Positions 33,987 through 42,890 of a DNA stretch of 64,000 nucleotides are shown one piece after another. Under the pieces are notes generated by a model. The model saw nothing but the letters and a program-made list of their open reading frames with translations. It was not told where the DNA came from and did not search any database. Within the stretch, counting starts at the first letter, position 1. Every line of letters begins with the position of its first letter. This DNA comes from Cupriavidus sp. D39 (GTDB lineage: Bacteria; Pseudomonadota; Gammaproteobacteria; Burkholderiales; Burkholderiaceae). The stretch covers positions 1 to 64,000 of the forward strand of contig NZ_JAPNLE010000001.1 of assembly GCF_026627925.1 (NCBI RefSeq), written 5' to 3'. The translations under genes and the position numbers were made by a program.

Positions 33987-34058
33987 GCGTCTTCGACGCA
34001 TCGACCTCAGCTGGCTCCGCCGGCTTTCTTCTCGCTCCCGCAGGGATTCCATCCCTGC
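33987..34058 (+). promoter_or_regulatory. Repeated leader element copy 6
   Basis: GCGTCTTCGACGC (33987-33999), ATCGA (34000-34004), then an 8-bp stem-loop GCAGGGAT (34040-34047)/ATCCCTGC (34051-34058). No -10-like hexamer is evident 13 nt upstream. Gene start 34097. Confidence 0.6.
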
Positions 34059-34096
34059 AGGGTGGCGTTCATGCGGGATCTTTTTTTGGATCCCCA

Positions 34097-35125
34097 ATGA
34101 AAATCAATCCTTCCCAACTCCGTTCCCTTCTGGCCGCCTATATTCCGGCCCGTCTGCCTGTGCTCATCACCGGCGCCTGCGGCACCGGCAAAAGCGACAT
34201 CGTGGAGCAAGCTGCGAAAGCCGCTGGCCACGACCTTCTCATTTCCCACCCCGTTGTCGAAGATCCAACGGACTCGAAGGGCTTGCCCTTCCCGAATTCA
34301 GACGGATCCGCTGCCCGCTTCCTGCCCTTTGGGGATCTGGAGCAAGCGCTGAATGCCAAATGCCCGCTCGTCTGGTTCATCGACGATCTGGGCCAGGCCT
34401 CGCCGTCCGTTCAGGCCGCGAAGATGCAACTGTTGCTTGCTCGCAAGATTGGCGAGCATAGGCTGCCCGAACATGTCACGTTCGTCGCCGCGACCAACCG
34501 GCGCATCGACAACGCTGGCGTCTCCAATATCCTCGATCCGTTGAAGTCCCGCTTTGCGACGATTGTGGAGCTGGAGCCGTCTATTCAGGCGTGGACGGAA
34601 TGGGCAGTGTCCAACGACGTTACCCCCGAGCTGATCGCCTTCCTGCGTTTCAGGCCAGCTCTGTTGTCGACCGACCAGAAGACGAAGGAACTGGAGAATC
34701 TTCCATCGCCGCGCGGCTGGGGCAGTGTGGCCCGGCAACTGCCGGTAGTGCCGAAAGGACTTGAACTGGAGGCGATCGCCGGCGCTGTTGGCGAGGCGGC
34801 CGCAGCCGAGTTCATTGCGTTCCGCCAGATCTATCAACACCTGCCATCGATTGACGGCATTTTGACCGCACCGGATGTTGCGCCGATACCGACCAACCTC
34901 TCCGCGCTCTGCGCTATCTCGACTGCGTTGGGCCAGGCGGCACACCCCAACAACTTCGACCGCGTCATGGTGTACGCACATCGCATGATGGCCGAAGGCT
35001 ACGGCGAGTATGCCGTGATGCTGTGTAGCGACGCGGTGCGCCGCAACTCGGAGATCTGCGCTACCCCAGCGTGGATCATGGCTCAGGGCACCGAGTTCGG
35101 TCGCCTGATTATGGGCAACCACTAA
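34097..35125 (+). CDS. MoxR-type AAA+ ATPase
   Basis: A 342-residue AAA+ protein: Walker A GACGTGKS (residues 26-33), Walker B WFIDDLGQ (93-100), sensor-1 region VTFVAATNRRID and arginine-finger region ILDPLKSRFATIVEL. MoxR ATPases work with VWA-domain proteins as chaperone-like pairs; a VWA-like gene follows two genes downstream with a DUF3150 gene between, a conserved grouping on mobile elements. ATG 34097 follows the leader; upstream in-frame residues come from the leader itself. Substrate unknown. Confidence 0.85.
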   Translation: MKINPSQLRSLLAAYIPARLPVLITGACGTGKSDIVEQAAKAAGHDLLISHPVVEDPTDSKGLPFPNSDGSAARFLPFGDLEQALNAKCPLVWFIDDLGQASPSVQAAKMQLLLARKIGEHRLPEHVTFVAATNRRIDNAGVSNILDPLKSRFATIVELEPSIQAWTEWAVSNDVTPELIAFLRFRPALLSTDQKTKELENLPSPRGWGSVARQLPVVPKGLELEAIAGAVGEAAAAEFIAFRQIYQHLPSIDGILTAPDVAPIPTNLSALCAISTALGQAAHPNNFDRVMVYAHRMMAEGYGEYAVMLCSDAVRRNSEICATPAWIMAQGTEFGRLIMGNH

Positions 35126-35152
35126 CCCCTTCCTGCTTTATCCATCCCCTGA

Positions 35153-35180
35153 ACGGCGAGCCACCTGGCTCGCCGTTTTT
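35153..35180 (+). terminator. Intrinsic terminator between MoxR and DUF3150 genes
   Basis: ACGGCGAGCC (35153-35162), loop ACCT, GGCTCGCCGT (35167-35176), T run to 35180. May attenuate rather than end transcription, since the downstream genes belong to the same functional block. Confidence 0.8.
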
Positions 35181-35217
35181 CGTTTCTGCCGTATCCATCC
35201 CATTTCCAGGAACCACC

Positions 35218-36144
35218 ATGAACATCAAAGACATTGGCTCGCGCGTCATGCTGGCCACACTCAACGTTTCCGTCTGGCGGGCACGCCGCTTCGACACCAA
35301 GGCCACCGCCGAAGTGGAAAGCAAACACGAGGCCAAGGACATCGGCCGCTTCAACAAGCGCCTGCTGACCGACGGTGCCATGTCGTACAAGGACGTGTGC
35401 GCCATTGGCAATCGCGCTCGCGCATTGTTCGATGCCCGGACGCTCGACTATGACCAACTCGGCGTGCGTCTCATGCCGACTGCCGTCTATATGGACGTCG
35501 CCGATCGCATGCGCCACTACCAGGACGAGTTCAGCGCCGCGACCGAGACGTTTCTCGCCGACTACCCGCATTTCATGGAGGAGGCGAAATGCGCACTGAA
35601 CGACCTCTTTGACGAGGCCGACTATCCGACCGTGGCCGAATTGCGCAAGAAGTTCGGCATGCGCATGGCGGTTCTTCCGTTCCCCGACGCTGACCAGTTC
35701 GACATCAACCTGCCACACGACGTGTTGGCGGGGTTGAAGGGCGAGATGGACGATCGCGTGCTCAGCGCGGTGAAGACGGCCAACGACGACCTGGTCGGCC
35801 GGCTGTTCGAGGCCGTGCAGCATCTGGCCAACCGGCTCTACCAAGGCACCAGCGTGCGTTTGGACGTGGCGGATAAGGTGCGCGAGCTTTGCGACCTGCT
35901 GCCTCAGCTGAACTTCTCTGCCGATCCGGCGCTGACAACCATCCTGGCCGATGCCAAGGCTCACCTCGCCGTTCATTCTGGTGCGGAGTTGAAGGAGTCA
36001 CCGGAATTGCGTCAGCAGGTCGCGCAGAAGGCGATGGAGATCGAGGCGCAGATGTCGGCCTTCATGGGCGGCATGTCGAGCTTCTCGATGCCTGCGCCGG
36101 CGCAAGCTGCCCCGTCGACCATGTTCCGACTGCTGTCGGCGTGA
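35218..36144 (+). CDS. DUF3150 family protein
   Basis: A 308-residue protein starting MNIKDIGSRVMLATLNVSVW. The opening LNVSVWRARRFDTKATAEVE, then LMPTAVYMDVADRMRHYQDEF and FPDADQFDINLPHDVLAGL match the DUF3150 pattern as I know it: a long helical protein that accompanies MoxR and VWA-like genes. AGGAACCACC precedes the ATG. The helical middle could form a coiled coil (residues 120-230). Function unknown; probably part of the MoxR/VWA complex. Confidence 0.75.
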   Translation: MNIKDIGSRVMLATLNVSVWRARRFDTKATAEVESKHEAKDIGRFNKRLLTDGAMSYKDVCAIGNRARALFDARTLDYDQLGVRLMPTAVYMDVADRMRHYQDEFSAATETFLADYPHFMEEAKCALNDLFDEADYPTVAELRKKFGMRMAVLPFPDADQFDINLPHDVLAGLKGEMDDRVLSAVKTANDDLVGRLFEAVQHLANRLYQGTSVRLDVADKVRELCDLLPQLNFSADPALTTILADAKAHLAVHSGAELKESPELRQQVAQKAMEIEAQMSAFMGGMSSFSMPAPAQAAPSTMFRLLSA

Positions 36145-36151
36145 GGTGATC

Positions 36152-37332
36152 ATGCTCGATCGCATCAAGAACCAGCGCGTGGCCATGATCCTGTCGGAGC
36201 CGTTCTTCGGCGTTATGGCCAGGCGGCTACTCATCGTTGAGGATCCGACCTGCAAGAGCACGTGGACGGATGGCGTGTCGCTGGGGTTGAACCCGCGCTA
36301 TGTCGAAACCCTGACGGATTTGCAATTGCGGGGTGAGTTGGCCCGTAGCGTCATGCACCCGGCTAACGGCCACAACTGGCGCCGCGGCGGCCGGGATGCT
36401 AAGCGATGGAATCGGGCTTGCCACTACGCCATCAACCCGATGGTGCTGGGGGCAGGGTTCCAGTTGCCCGCAGGCGCTTTGGTCGACGGCCGTTTCCTTG
36501 GCAAGTCCGCCGAGGAGATCTACGCACAGTTGCGCCAGGAAGATTCGGAAGCGCAACAACAAGCGCAGCCGGATCCGAACGGCCAGGGCACGGGCACGGG
36601 TGGTGCTCAGGCGGCGCCGCGGCAAGGTACTGGGCCTACCCCGGTGTTCGAACCGGGGGAGGTGCGCAACCGGCCTGATGATGCCGAAGACGGAAACGTC
36701 GAAGGGCAATGGAAGGTGGCCATGCTGCAGGCAGCGCAAGCTGCCCGCATGCGTGGCGCCATGGGCGGGGTCTGGAAGCAATGGTGCAGGCAGCCAGCCG
36801 GCCTTCTGTCGACTGGCGTGCGGTCTTGCACCGCTTCGTCCACGAGGCCAGCAAGACCGACTACACCTGGTCACGGCCCAACTCCCGGTACACCCACCTC
36901 GGGCTGTACTTGCCCTCTCTGCACACCCAGGCCGTTGGCGATGCGGTGTTGGTGCGCGACACCAGCGGTTCGGTGTTCGGTGAGACGCAACGGCAGTTTG
37001 CCGCGGAGATCGAATCGGTTTTCCACCAGCTGCAGCCCGCGCGACTCTTCGTTATCGACTGCGACACCAGGATCAGTCAGGTCCAGGTCTTTGAGCGCGG
37101 AGACACGCTTGATCTCGGCCCTGTGAAGGGCGGCGGCGGTACCAGCTTTCGGGCCCCGTTCGCCTGGTTGGAGAAGGAGGGCGTCGATCCGGCGTTCCTT
37201 GTCTACCTGACCGATCTGGACGGCGCATTCCCTGCCAGCCCGCCTGCCTACCCGACCCTCTGGGCGTCGACCATTCCCCTGCACAAGACGAAAGCACCGC
37301 CATTTGGCGAAACAGTTGACGTCATCGTCTGA
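36152..37332 (+). pseudogene. VWA-like (DUF2201-type) protein, apparent -1 frameshift
   Basis: From ATG 36152 (GAGGTG upstream) the N-terminal part resembles the metallopeptidase-like domain of DUF2201 proteins (LRGELARSVMHPANGHNWRR, RWNRACHYAINPMV), but the expected HExxH reads RSVMH, so catalysis is doubtful. A low-complexity Gln/Gly/Pro linker follows. The VWA-like domain (THLGLYLPSLHTQAVGDAVL, RLFVIDCDTRISQ, FLVYLTDLDG) lies in the -1 frame and ends at 37332. One extra G in GGGG at 36767-36770 joins the parts (Met-Gly-Gly-Gly-Leu-Glu-Ala). About 393 residues if repaired. Partner of the MoxR ATPase. Confidence 0.75.
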
Positions 37333-37337
37333 ATTAG

Positions 37338-37359
37338 CCCCGGCCTCGGCCGGGGTTTT
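37338..37359 (+). terminator. Intrinsic terminator after the VWA-like gene
   Basis: CCCCGGCC (37338-37345), TC, GGCCGGGG (37348-37355), then TTTT. The two-base loop is tight, but partial opening gives a stable hairpin. Confidence 0.7.
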
Positions 37360-37375
37360 CTATTTGGAGGCTTCA

Positions 37376-37768
37376 ATGCAAAGGCCTGCACATCCGGCTA
37401 TTGATCTCGACACGCTCGCGGCCCATGGCCAAGCCCAGTACGTAGAGCAATGGCTTGCCGACAAGAAGAGACAACTTTCGTTTCTGCCTTACGACGAATG
37501 GCTAGAGGCGCAGCTACATCTGGGCGCCAGCCTTGGCCCAGCCGTACGCTACCAGCAGGGGCGGCTCGTTTTCGAACTGCAGCACGGTGGTTGGTATCAC
37601 ATCACCGACGCAGTCCGTGGGGAGCGTACGTTCCGCTGCATGATCGTTGGCAATATACCGCTTGTGGCGTTCGTATCCGCCGACTCAGGCACACGATACC
37701 CCTGGCTCTGCGTCTCGGGGCTTTTCACGATAGAAGAGATCGTGACGATGCGCCAAATACGGAAGTAG
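37376..37768 (+). CDS. Hypothetical protein, last backbone gene before the cargo module
   Basis: A 130-residue protein with GGAGG before the ATG at 37376 (MQRPAHPAIDLDTLAAHGQA). Content: VEQWLADKKRQLSFLPYDEW helical, then beta-strands (RLVFELQHGGWYHITDAV, FRCMIVGNIPLVAFVS). No known motif. Beyond it gene content and strand change abruptly, marking the left edge of an inserted region. Confidence 0.6.
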   Translation: MQRPAHPAIDLDTLAAHGQAQYVEQWLADKKRQLSFLPYDEWLEAQLHLGASLGPAVRYQQGRLVFELQHGGWYHITDAVRGERTFRCMIVGNIPLVAFVSADSGTRYPWLCVSGLFTIEEIVTMRQIRK

Positions 37769-37880
37769 AAAAAGGAAGCTATACCCTGAGGGGGAGTGGA
37801 ATCGAGGCATGAATTCGTCCACTTTCCGATGGTCGTTGCGCAGTTTTGCGCAAGAATATTGGCAGTTTTAGCGCAGTAGC

Positions 37881-37911
37881 AGACCTGGCTTGGTATGCGC
37901 AAGCCAGGTCT
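37881..37911. terminator. Perfect 12-bp inverted repeat, probable two-way terminator
   Basis: AGACCTGGCTTG (37881-37892) and CAAGCCAGGTCT (37900-37911) with a 7-base loop, 12 bases after the MFS gene stop. No long T run on either side. The rest of 37769-37922 has two near-copies of GCAGTTTT-GCGCA but no gene. Confidence 0.6.
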
Positions 37912-37922
37912 GGTGTTGAAGG

Positions 37923-39487
37923 TTAGGCGTTGGAGCCCAGCTCTTCAGTTGCCGGCACACTGGCTTGCTGCGGTGTGCGCGAGAGGAAGCCAAATACCGC
38001 GACGGCAGACAGCACGGTGATGACAGTCAGCACATGCAGCAGCATGCGGAACGCGTCTCCGTAGCCAGCTACCAGCAACTGATGGCTGACTTGAGGCAGC
38101 GCTTCGGCAGCGTGCGCCAAGTCGCCAGTGGCCAGCCGTTGCGCGGCTTCGCCCAGCTTTCCGGCCGTCGAACCAGCTTCCACAAGCACCGCACTCAGGC
38201 TCACATTGGCAATGGCAGCCAGGACTGCGCTGACCGTCGCAAGGGCGATTCCCTCACCTGCTACGCGCGTCGTATTGAAGATACCTGTCGCCATCCCTGC
38301 ACGTTCCTTAGGCACCACGCTTACTGCGAGACCATCCATCAGGCCCCACGGCATACCTGCGCCGATACCAATCAACAGCATCGGGGGCACCACTGCAAAG
38401 CCGGCTGCGCCCACGTCGATCTGGCTGAACCAGTGCAGACCCACCGCGGCGATGAGGAAGCCAATGCCCGAGAGCACGCCTGCGGAGACCCACCGCGTAA
38501 GCGTGGCGACCAGCACGGGGACAACCAGCATCGGTGCCGATAGCGCAATCATGAGAATGCCGGCATCGATCTCGCTCATGCCTTCAATTCCGATAAAGCG
38601 CAACGGCAGCATCACCACGAGCACGATATAGCTGTAGCAGGTGCCAATGGGCAGCATCTGCACGCCGACAAATCGCGGGATGCGGAACAGGCTCAGGTCG
38701 AGCATGGGGCGCGCCGAGCGAGATTCGACGTAAATGAAGATGGCCAGCATCAGCGCCGAAGCAGCCAATGAACCCGCGACAAGCGCGCTGGACCAGCCAC
38801 TCTCAGGTGCCTGGATGACGGCGAACGTGAACAGGACCAGCGTGGCGGTGAACGAGACGGTGCCGGGCCAATCCAGCCCCTGCGCGTTGGGGTCGCGAGT
38901 CTCACGCATACGCGGCACGCCGAATAACATGGCCGCCGCGCCAATCAGGGCCGTCGACAGGAACACCGACCGCCAACCAAACGCGTCGATCAGCACGCCA
39001 CCCAAGAGCGGACCGAATGCGAGGCCGATGCCGAAGCTCGTGCCCAGCATGCTGAATGCACGCGTGCGCGCGTGGCCTTCGAATTCCTGAGCCAGCGCAG
39101 CACTTCCCCGGACAGTGCTGCAGCTGCAGCGATGCCCTGGACGGCACGCAGGATATCGAGCCAGGCGACCGACGGCGCAGCAGCGAGTGCCAGCGACGTC
39201 AGCACGAAGAAGCCGATGCCGATGCTGAACAGGCGCTTGCGCCCATAGACGTCAGCCAGCGCGCCGGCCGCCATCAACAGGCTGCCAAAGCTGAGCATGA
39301 ACGCGTTGGTGATCCAGGTCAGCGAGACAGCGCTGCCGCCGAGTTCGCGACCGATGGCGGGCGTGGAAACCGCACCGCCGGTGAAGCTAAGCGGCAGCAC
39401 GATTGCCGCCATGCAGACCGCTAGCAAGATGAGAGGTTTGCCGCGCTCGGAAGCGTGACTGTCAGTTAAAGAGTCTGGCGAGTTCAT
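37923..39487 (-). pseudogene. MFS transporter (DHA2-like), apparent frameshift
   Basis: Two frames together form one major-facilitator protein of about 520 residues. The N-terminal part (MNSPDSLTDSHASERGKPLI, then GSLLMAAGALADVYGRKRLF, the loop 2-3 signature) runs to about 39110. The C-terminal part (MLGTSFGIGLAFGPLLGG, motif C-like, to the stop at 37923) is in the other frame. One more C in CCCC at 39106-39109 (G on the coding strand) gives Ser-Gly-Gly-Ser-Ala-Ala-Leu-Ala and joins them. About 14 membrane helices are expected, as in drug:H+ antiporters. An alternative start is at 39526. Confidence 0.8.
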
Positions 39488-39711
39488 GGGCGAATTGGAT
39501 GATGGATTGTATGCCGTCAACGACATCGGAATGCTCGGACCTGGCTGCGATCCGCCTACGGCGGTTCGGCGCAGAATCCAACGTTGAGTACTTCGCGGGA
39601 GGGAAATTGCGCGTGCAGATTGCCGCAGCGATTGGCCGCATGCCGGCACCCTGGGAAGGTGGAAATGTAGCGTTTGACTCCTCCTCGATAAAGGCTTCGA
39701 ATGGCGACGCA

Positions 39712-39732
39712 CCGTATCTCGTGTAGAGACAA
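39712..39732. promoter_or_regulatory. Degenerate module operator upstream of the MFS gene
   Basis: CCGTATCT-N5-AGAGACAA: the right half matches the module dyad TTGTCTCC-N5-GGAGACAA at 7 of 8 positions, the left half only partly. It lies about 190-225 bases before the MFS start. The 290-base gap 39488-39779 holds nothing else recognisable. Confidence 0.4.
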
Positions 39733-39779
39733 TCGCGGACGGGCCGCCAGGACTTGCTATCAGGGCTAGGCGGCCTCGC

Positions 39780-40259
39780 CTACGGCGACCGGCCGAGCGT
39801 CGCAGCAATCTTGTCGCTGAAAAGCACCAGGACGACGCCGCTAAAGATCACGAATACGCCTGCCGTGCGCATCACGGTCATCGGCCGCGGAACGGCAGCC
39901 GCGAGACCATGCTGGTCAATGAGCATTCCAGCGAGAAACTGGCCAAAGATGAATAGAGAGACAGTGTTGACGCTGCCGATGCGAGGCGAGGCAAGCAGGC
40001 TCCCGCATATCGCGACTGCGCCGAACACCCCGCCGCTGAGCCGCCACGAGGGTTGCGCGAGCAACAACCCCATCGTCGACAAGAGGTTGCCTCGCGCAAA
40101 GGCGACACCCGCAAGCGCGAGGCAACCGATTGCAAACGAGACCAGCGCTGCCAGCAGCCGGTCCCCTCCGAGTCCTGCGGCCAGACGCCCGTTGACCCAC
40201 GTCTCCAGAGATGCAGCGGCGCCCCCAGCTAGTGGGGCAATAATCAGAAGTGGTGTCAT
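39780..40259 (-). CDS. YdcZ/DUF606-type DMT-superfamily membrane protein
   Basis: A 159-residue integral membrane protein with five probable helices (for example LLIIAPLAGGAAASLETWVN, LVSFAIGCLALAGVAF, VSLFIFGQFLAGMLIDQHGL, FVIFSGVVLVLFS). Length, topology and the NGRLA segment fit the DUF606/EamA_2 half-size transporters. Substrate unknown. Stands upstream of the MFS gene in the same direction. Confidence 0.75.
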   Translation of the reverse strand: MTPLLIIAPLAGGAAASLETWVNGRLAAGLGGDRLLAALVSFAIGCLALAGVAFARGNLLSTMGLLLAQPSWRLSGGVFGAVAICGSLLASPRIGSVNTVSLFIFGQFLAGMLIDQHGLAAAVPRPMTVMRTAGVFVIFSGVVLVLFSDKIAATLGRSP

Positions 40260-40436
40260 TGGCGTGGCGCTTTTGAATTGGGTTCGGAATATGTCGACCG
40301 GCGACTGCCTGATGTGTTCACACCATCGTCAGCAACTGCGCGACTTGGGCTGTTAGCCAGCCGCAACTAACGCAAAGAACGATCCACCCGGCGATGATGA
40401 TCACCGAATCTTTGAGACGCATTTCAACTCCAAACT

Positions 40437-40961
40437 TCACGTTTGTGCGGAAGGACGGAAGCCTTCCATGCACGAGGTCATCTCATCGCGACGCACCCAT
40501 TGGCGAACCATCAGCGCAAGGGTCCTTGCTGCGTTCCTAGGGTGCCGAAGACACTCCCGAACCTGTTCGCTGCGCGCGATGCCGGTAATGCACCAGGTGC
40601 AGAAGTGCTCGCAGTTGTTTCTCAACAAGCTGTAGCGCCGTTCGCCGATCCGGGACCGCGCTCTCGCCAGCGCCACGTACCCGCGGTACGGAGCACCCAT
40701 GTCATTGCCGACCCGCACCGCCTTCCCCGAGGAGAAGCATTCAAGCGACACCTCCTCAACCGGACCAGGCCTGCGCGAACGGGTGAAGCCGGCGTAGTGA
40801 ATGACGTTGCCGTTACCCGAATAGAGGCCGTGGTGAACGTAGCCATTCCGCTCGCTGAGGAGGTGCGCTCCGAGCGCAAACCGCTCAGCCGACATCGACA
40901 GGCCCGATGACGGGTTGTCGTCTTGAGGTGCAGAGAATGCTGTTTCGGTGAGTGGGCGCAT
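40437..40961 (-). CDS. LRAT-domain (NlpC/P60-like) protein
   Basis: A 174-residue protein. HHGLYSGNGNVIHYAGF supplies the catalytic histidine region and NNCEHFCTWC the catalytic cysteine region of LRAT-like proteins, which are circularly permuted papain-like enzymes acting as acyltransferases or hydrolases. Bacterial members are of uncertain substrate. No signal peptide, so cytoplasmic. ATG 40961 is the longest start; MSAERFALGAHL at 40895 is an alternative. Confidence 0.75.
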   Translation of the reverse strand: MRPLTETAFSAPQDDNPSSGLSMSAERFALGAHLLSERNGYVHHGLYSGNGNVIHYAGFTRSRRPGPVEEVSLECFSSGKAVRVGNDMGAPYRGYVALARARSRIGERRYSLLRNNCEHFCTWCITGIARSEQVRECLRHPRNAARTLALMVRQWVRRDEMTSCMEGFRPSAQT

Positions 40962-41318
40962 GGCTTTCGAGCGGTGAGGCTTGCGACACTCCGGTCGAGG
41001 TCTGCTTCGGCCGGAGGGGTAACCGTGTCAACCACGGTGAAGGCATTATGGTTGCCTACCAATGGTTGATAAATGCTCATTTTGGCGTTTCTTTGTATCA
41101 AAAACGGAGACAAATCGATGGGAGTTATTTTGTGCCGCCTGCGTACTCACGTAACGGGGCTCATCGAGACGCTGGCTGAGGCAGCGAGCACGCGATGACA
41201 TAAATCGCCACGCAGGCGCGGGCGCTGCGTGGCGAATGAAGTCTCCAAGGGGGCGCTCGGCCCCCTTGGTCAAGGCTTCTCATCCCGGCCAGGAAGTTGA
41301 AGCCATTTGTTTAAGCAG
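40962..41318. other. Intergenic region with a stem-loop after the RND operon
   Basis: CCAAGGGGGC (41245-41254) and GCCCCCTTGG (41260-41269) form a strong hairpin about 50 bases beyond the stop of the outer-membrane factor gene, probably its terminator. The other 250 bases, including the promoter region of the LRAT-like gene, contain no frame with protein character. Confidence 0.5.
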
Positions 41319-42867
41319 TCACTGTTTCACGGCGCCGGCATCCTTCGCTTTTTGAGGCTCGGCCATCGAGACGGCCTGTGCGTCACCCCAACCACCACCC
41401 AACGCACGGATCAGGTTCACCGTGGCTGCGGCCTGCACGCTCTGCAACTGGACCGCTGCACGTTTCGTCTGCAGGGCGGTGCGCTCGGCGTCGATGACAT
41501 CGAGGAAGCTTGATCGCGCCCTCGGTGTACTGCGTCCGCGAGATGTCCGCGGCGCGCGTGGCGGACTGGACCGCTTCGGCCTGGGTCTGCGTCTGCCCTT
41601 CCAGGATGCGCAGGTCCGACAAGCCGTCCTCCACCTCGCGGAATGCGGTCAACACCTGCTGGCGGTACTTCGCCACGTCTTCTTGGTATGCCGCCCTCGC
41701 GTTCTCCAGGTTGGCGGTACGGCGGCCACCGTCGAACAGCGGGATGTTCAGCGAGGTGCCAGCCAGCGGCCCGAGCAGGAACGCACGGCTGCTCCACTTG
41801 AACAGGTCGCCCAACGTGGCTGACTCGAATCCACCCACGCCCGTGATGGTGAGCGACGGGAAGAACGCTGCCTTCGCAATGCCGATCCGCGAGTTCGCGG
41901 AAGCCATCGCACGTTCAGCGGCGGCGATGTCGGGACGACGTTCGAGCAGCGACGACGGCAACCCTGCCGGAATACGCAGGTTGACCGCCTGGATCGGCGT
42001 CGCGGGCATCGAGAACTCAGCCGGCGTCTTGCCAAGCAAGACGGCCAGGCTATGTTCGGACGCCGCGCGCAGGCGCTGCACCGACATCGCGTCCGAGCGT
42101 GCGGTGGCGAGCTCCGCCTTGGCACGCGCCACGTCCAGCTCGCCGATGTCACCCTCATCGAAACGACTTTGGACCAGCTTGAGCGCCTGTTCACGCAGGT
42201 TCACCGTATTGGCGAACACCTCGGCTTCGGCATCGAGACCGCGCAGCGTGAAGTAGCTCTGCGCCACGTCAGCCTGCAGCGCGAGCTGCACCGAGCGGAA
42301 CAGCGCCTCGCTCTGCTGCATGTCCGCCTTGGCTGCATCCACCGACGATGCCACGCGACCGAACAGGTCGACCTCGTACGAGGCACTGGCCTGCGCGCGC
42401 CACAACGTCTGCTGCGGGACCGTGGTGCCGTCAGGCTGGCGCAGCGACGCGCCGGACACCTGCTGGCGCGTCGGGCCAAAGCCCGCGTCGAGCGTGGGGA
42501 ACAGACCAGCACGTGCGGCCTGGTTCAACGCCCTCGCCTCCTTCAGCCGCGCGGCGGCGGCCGCCAGGTTCTGGTTGGCTTCAAGCGCCTGTTGTTCCAG
42601 CGCATTGAGCTTGTCATCGCCGAAGATGGTCCACCATTCGCCGCGCGAGAGTTCCTCGGACGGCTTCGCGGTCTGCCATGTGCCGGCCTCCGCCGGCTTC
42701 AGCGCGGTCTGCGTCCATTCCGCAGGCGCTTCCTTGAAGCTGGCGCCAGCGCCGTCAGGCACTGCAGGCTTGTTGTAGGTCGGCGCCAGCGAGCAGCCAG
42801 CGAGAACGAGCAGGGACGCCAGCAACATCGAGCCCTTGCTCAGCCATTGGGTCATAGATGCGTTCAT
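41319..42867 (-). pseudogene. RND outer-membrane factor (NodT/OprM type), +1 frameshift near the end
   Basis: Lipoprotein signal with LAGCSLAPTY, followed by the duplicated TolC-fold domain (for example SYEVDLFGRVASSVDAAKAD and the second-half GGRRTANLENARAAY). ATG 42867 has AAGGAG upstream. The frame is normal to TQYTEGAIK, then an additional base (G at 41508 on the plus strand) shifts it: the expected FLDVIDAERTALQ and the natural end (ALGGGWGDAQAVS, stop 41319-41321) lie in another frame. Read literally, translation ends at 41383 with an unrelated tail. It would form the exit channel of the adjoining pump. Confidence 0.8.
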
Positions 42868-42890
42868 GATGATCTCCTTGGTTTCCCTAT

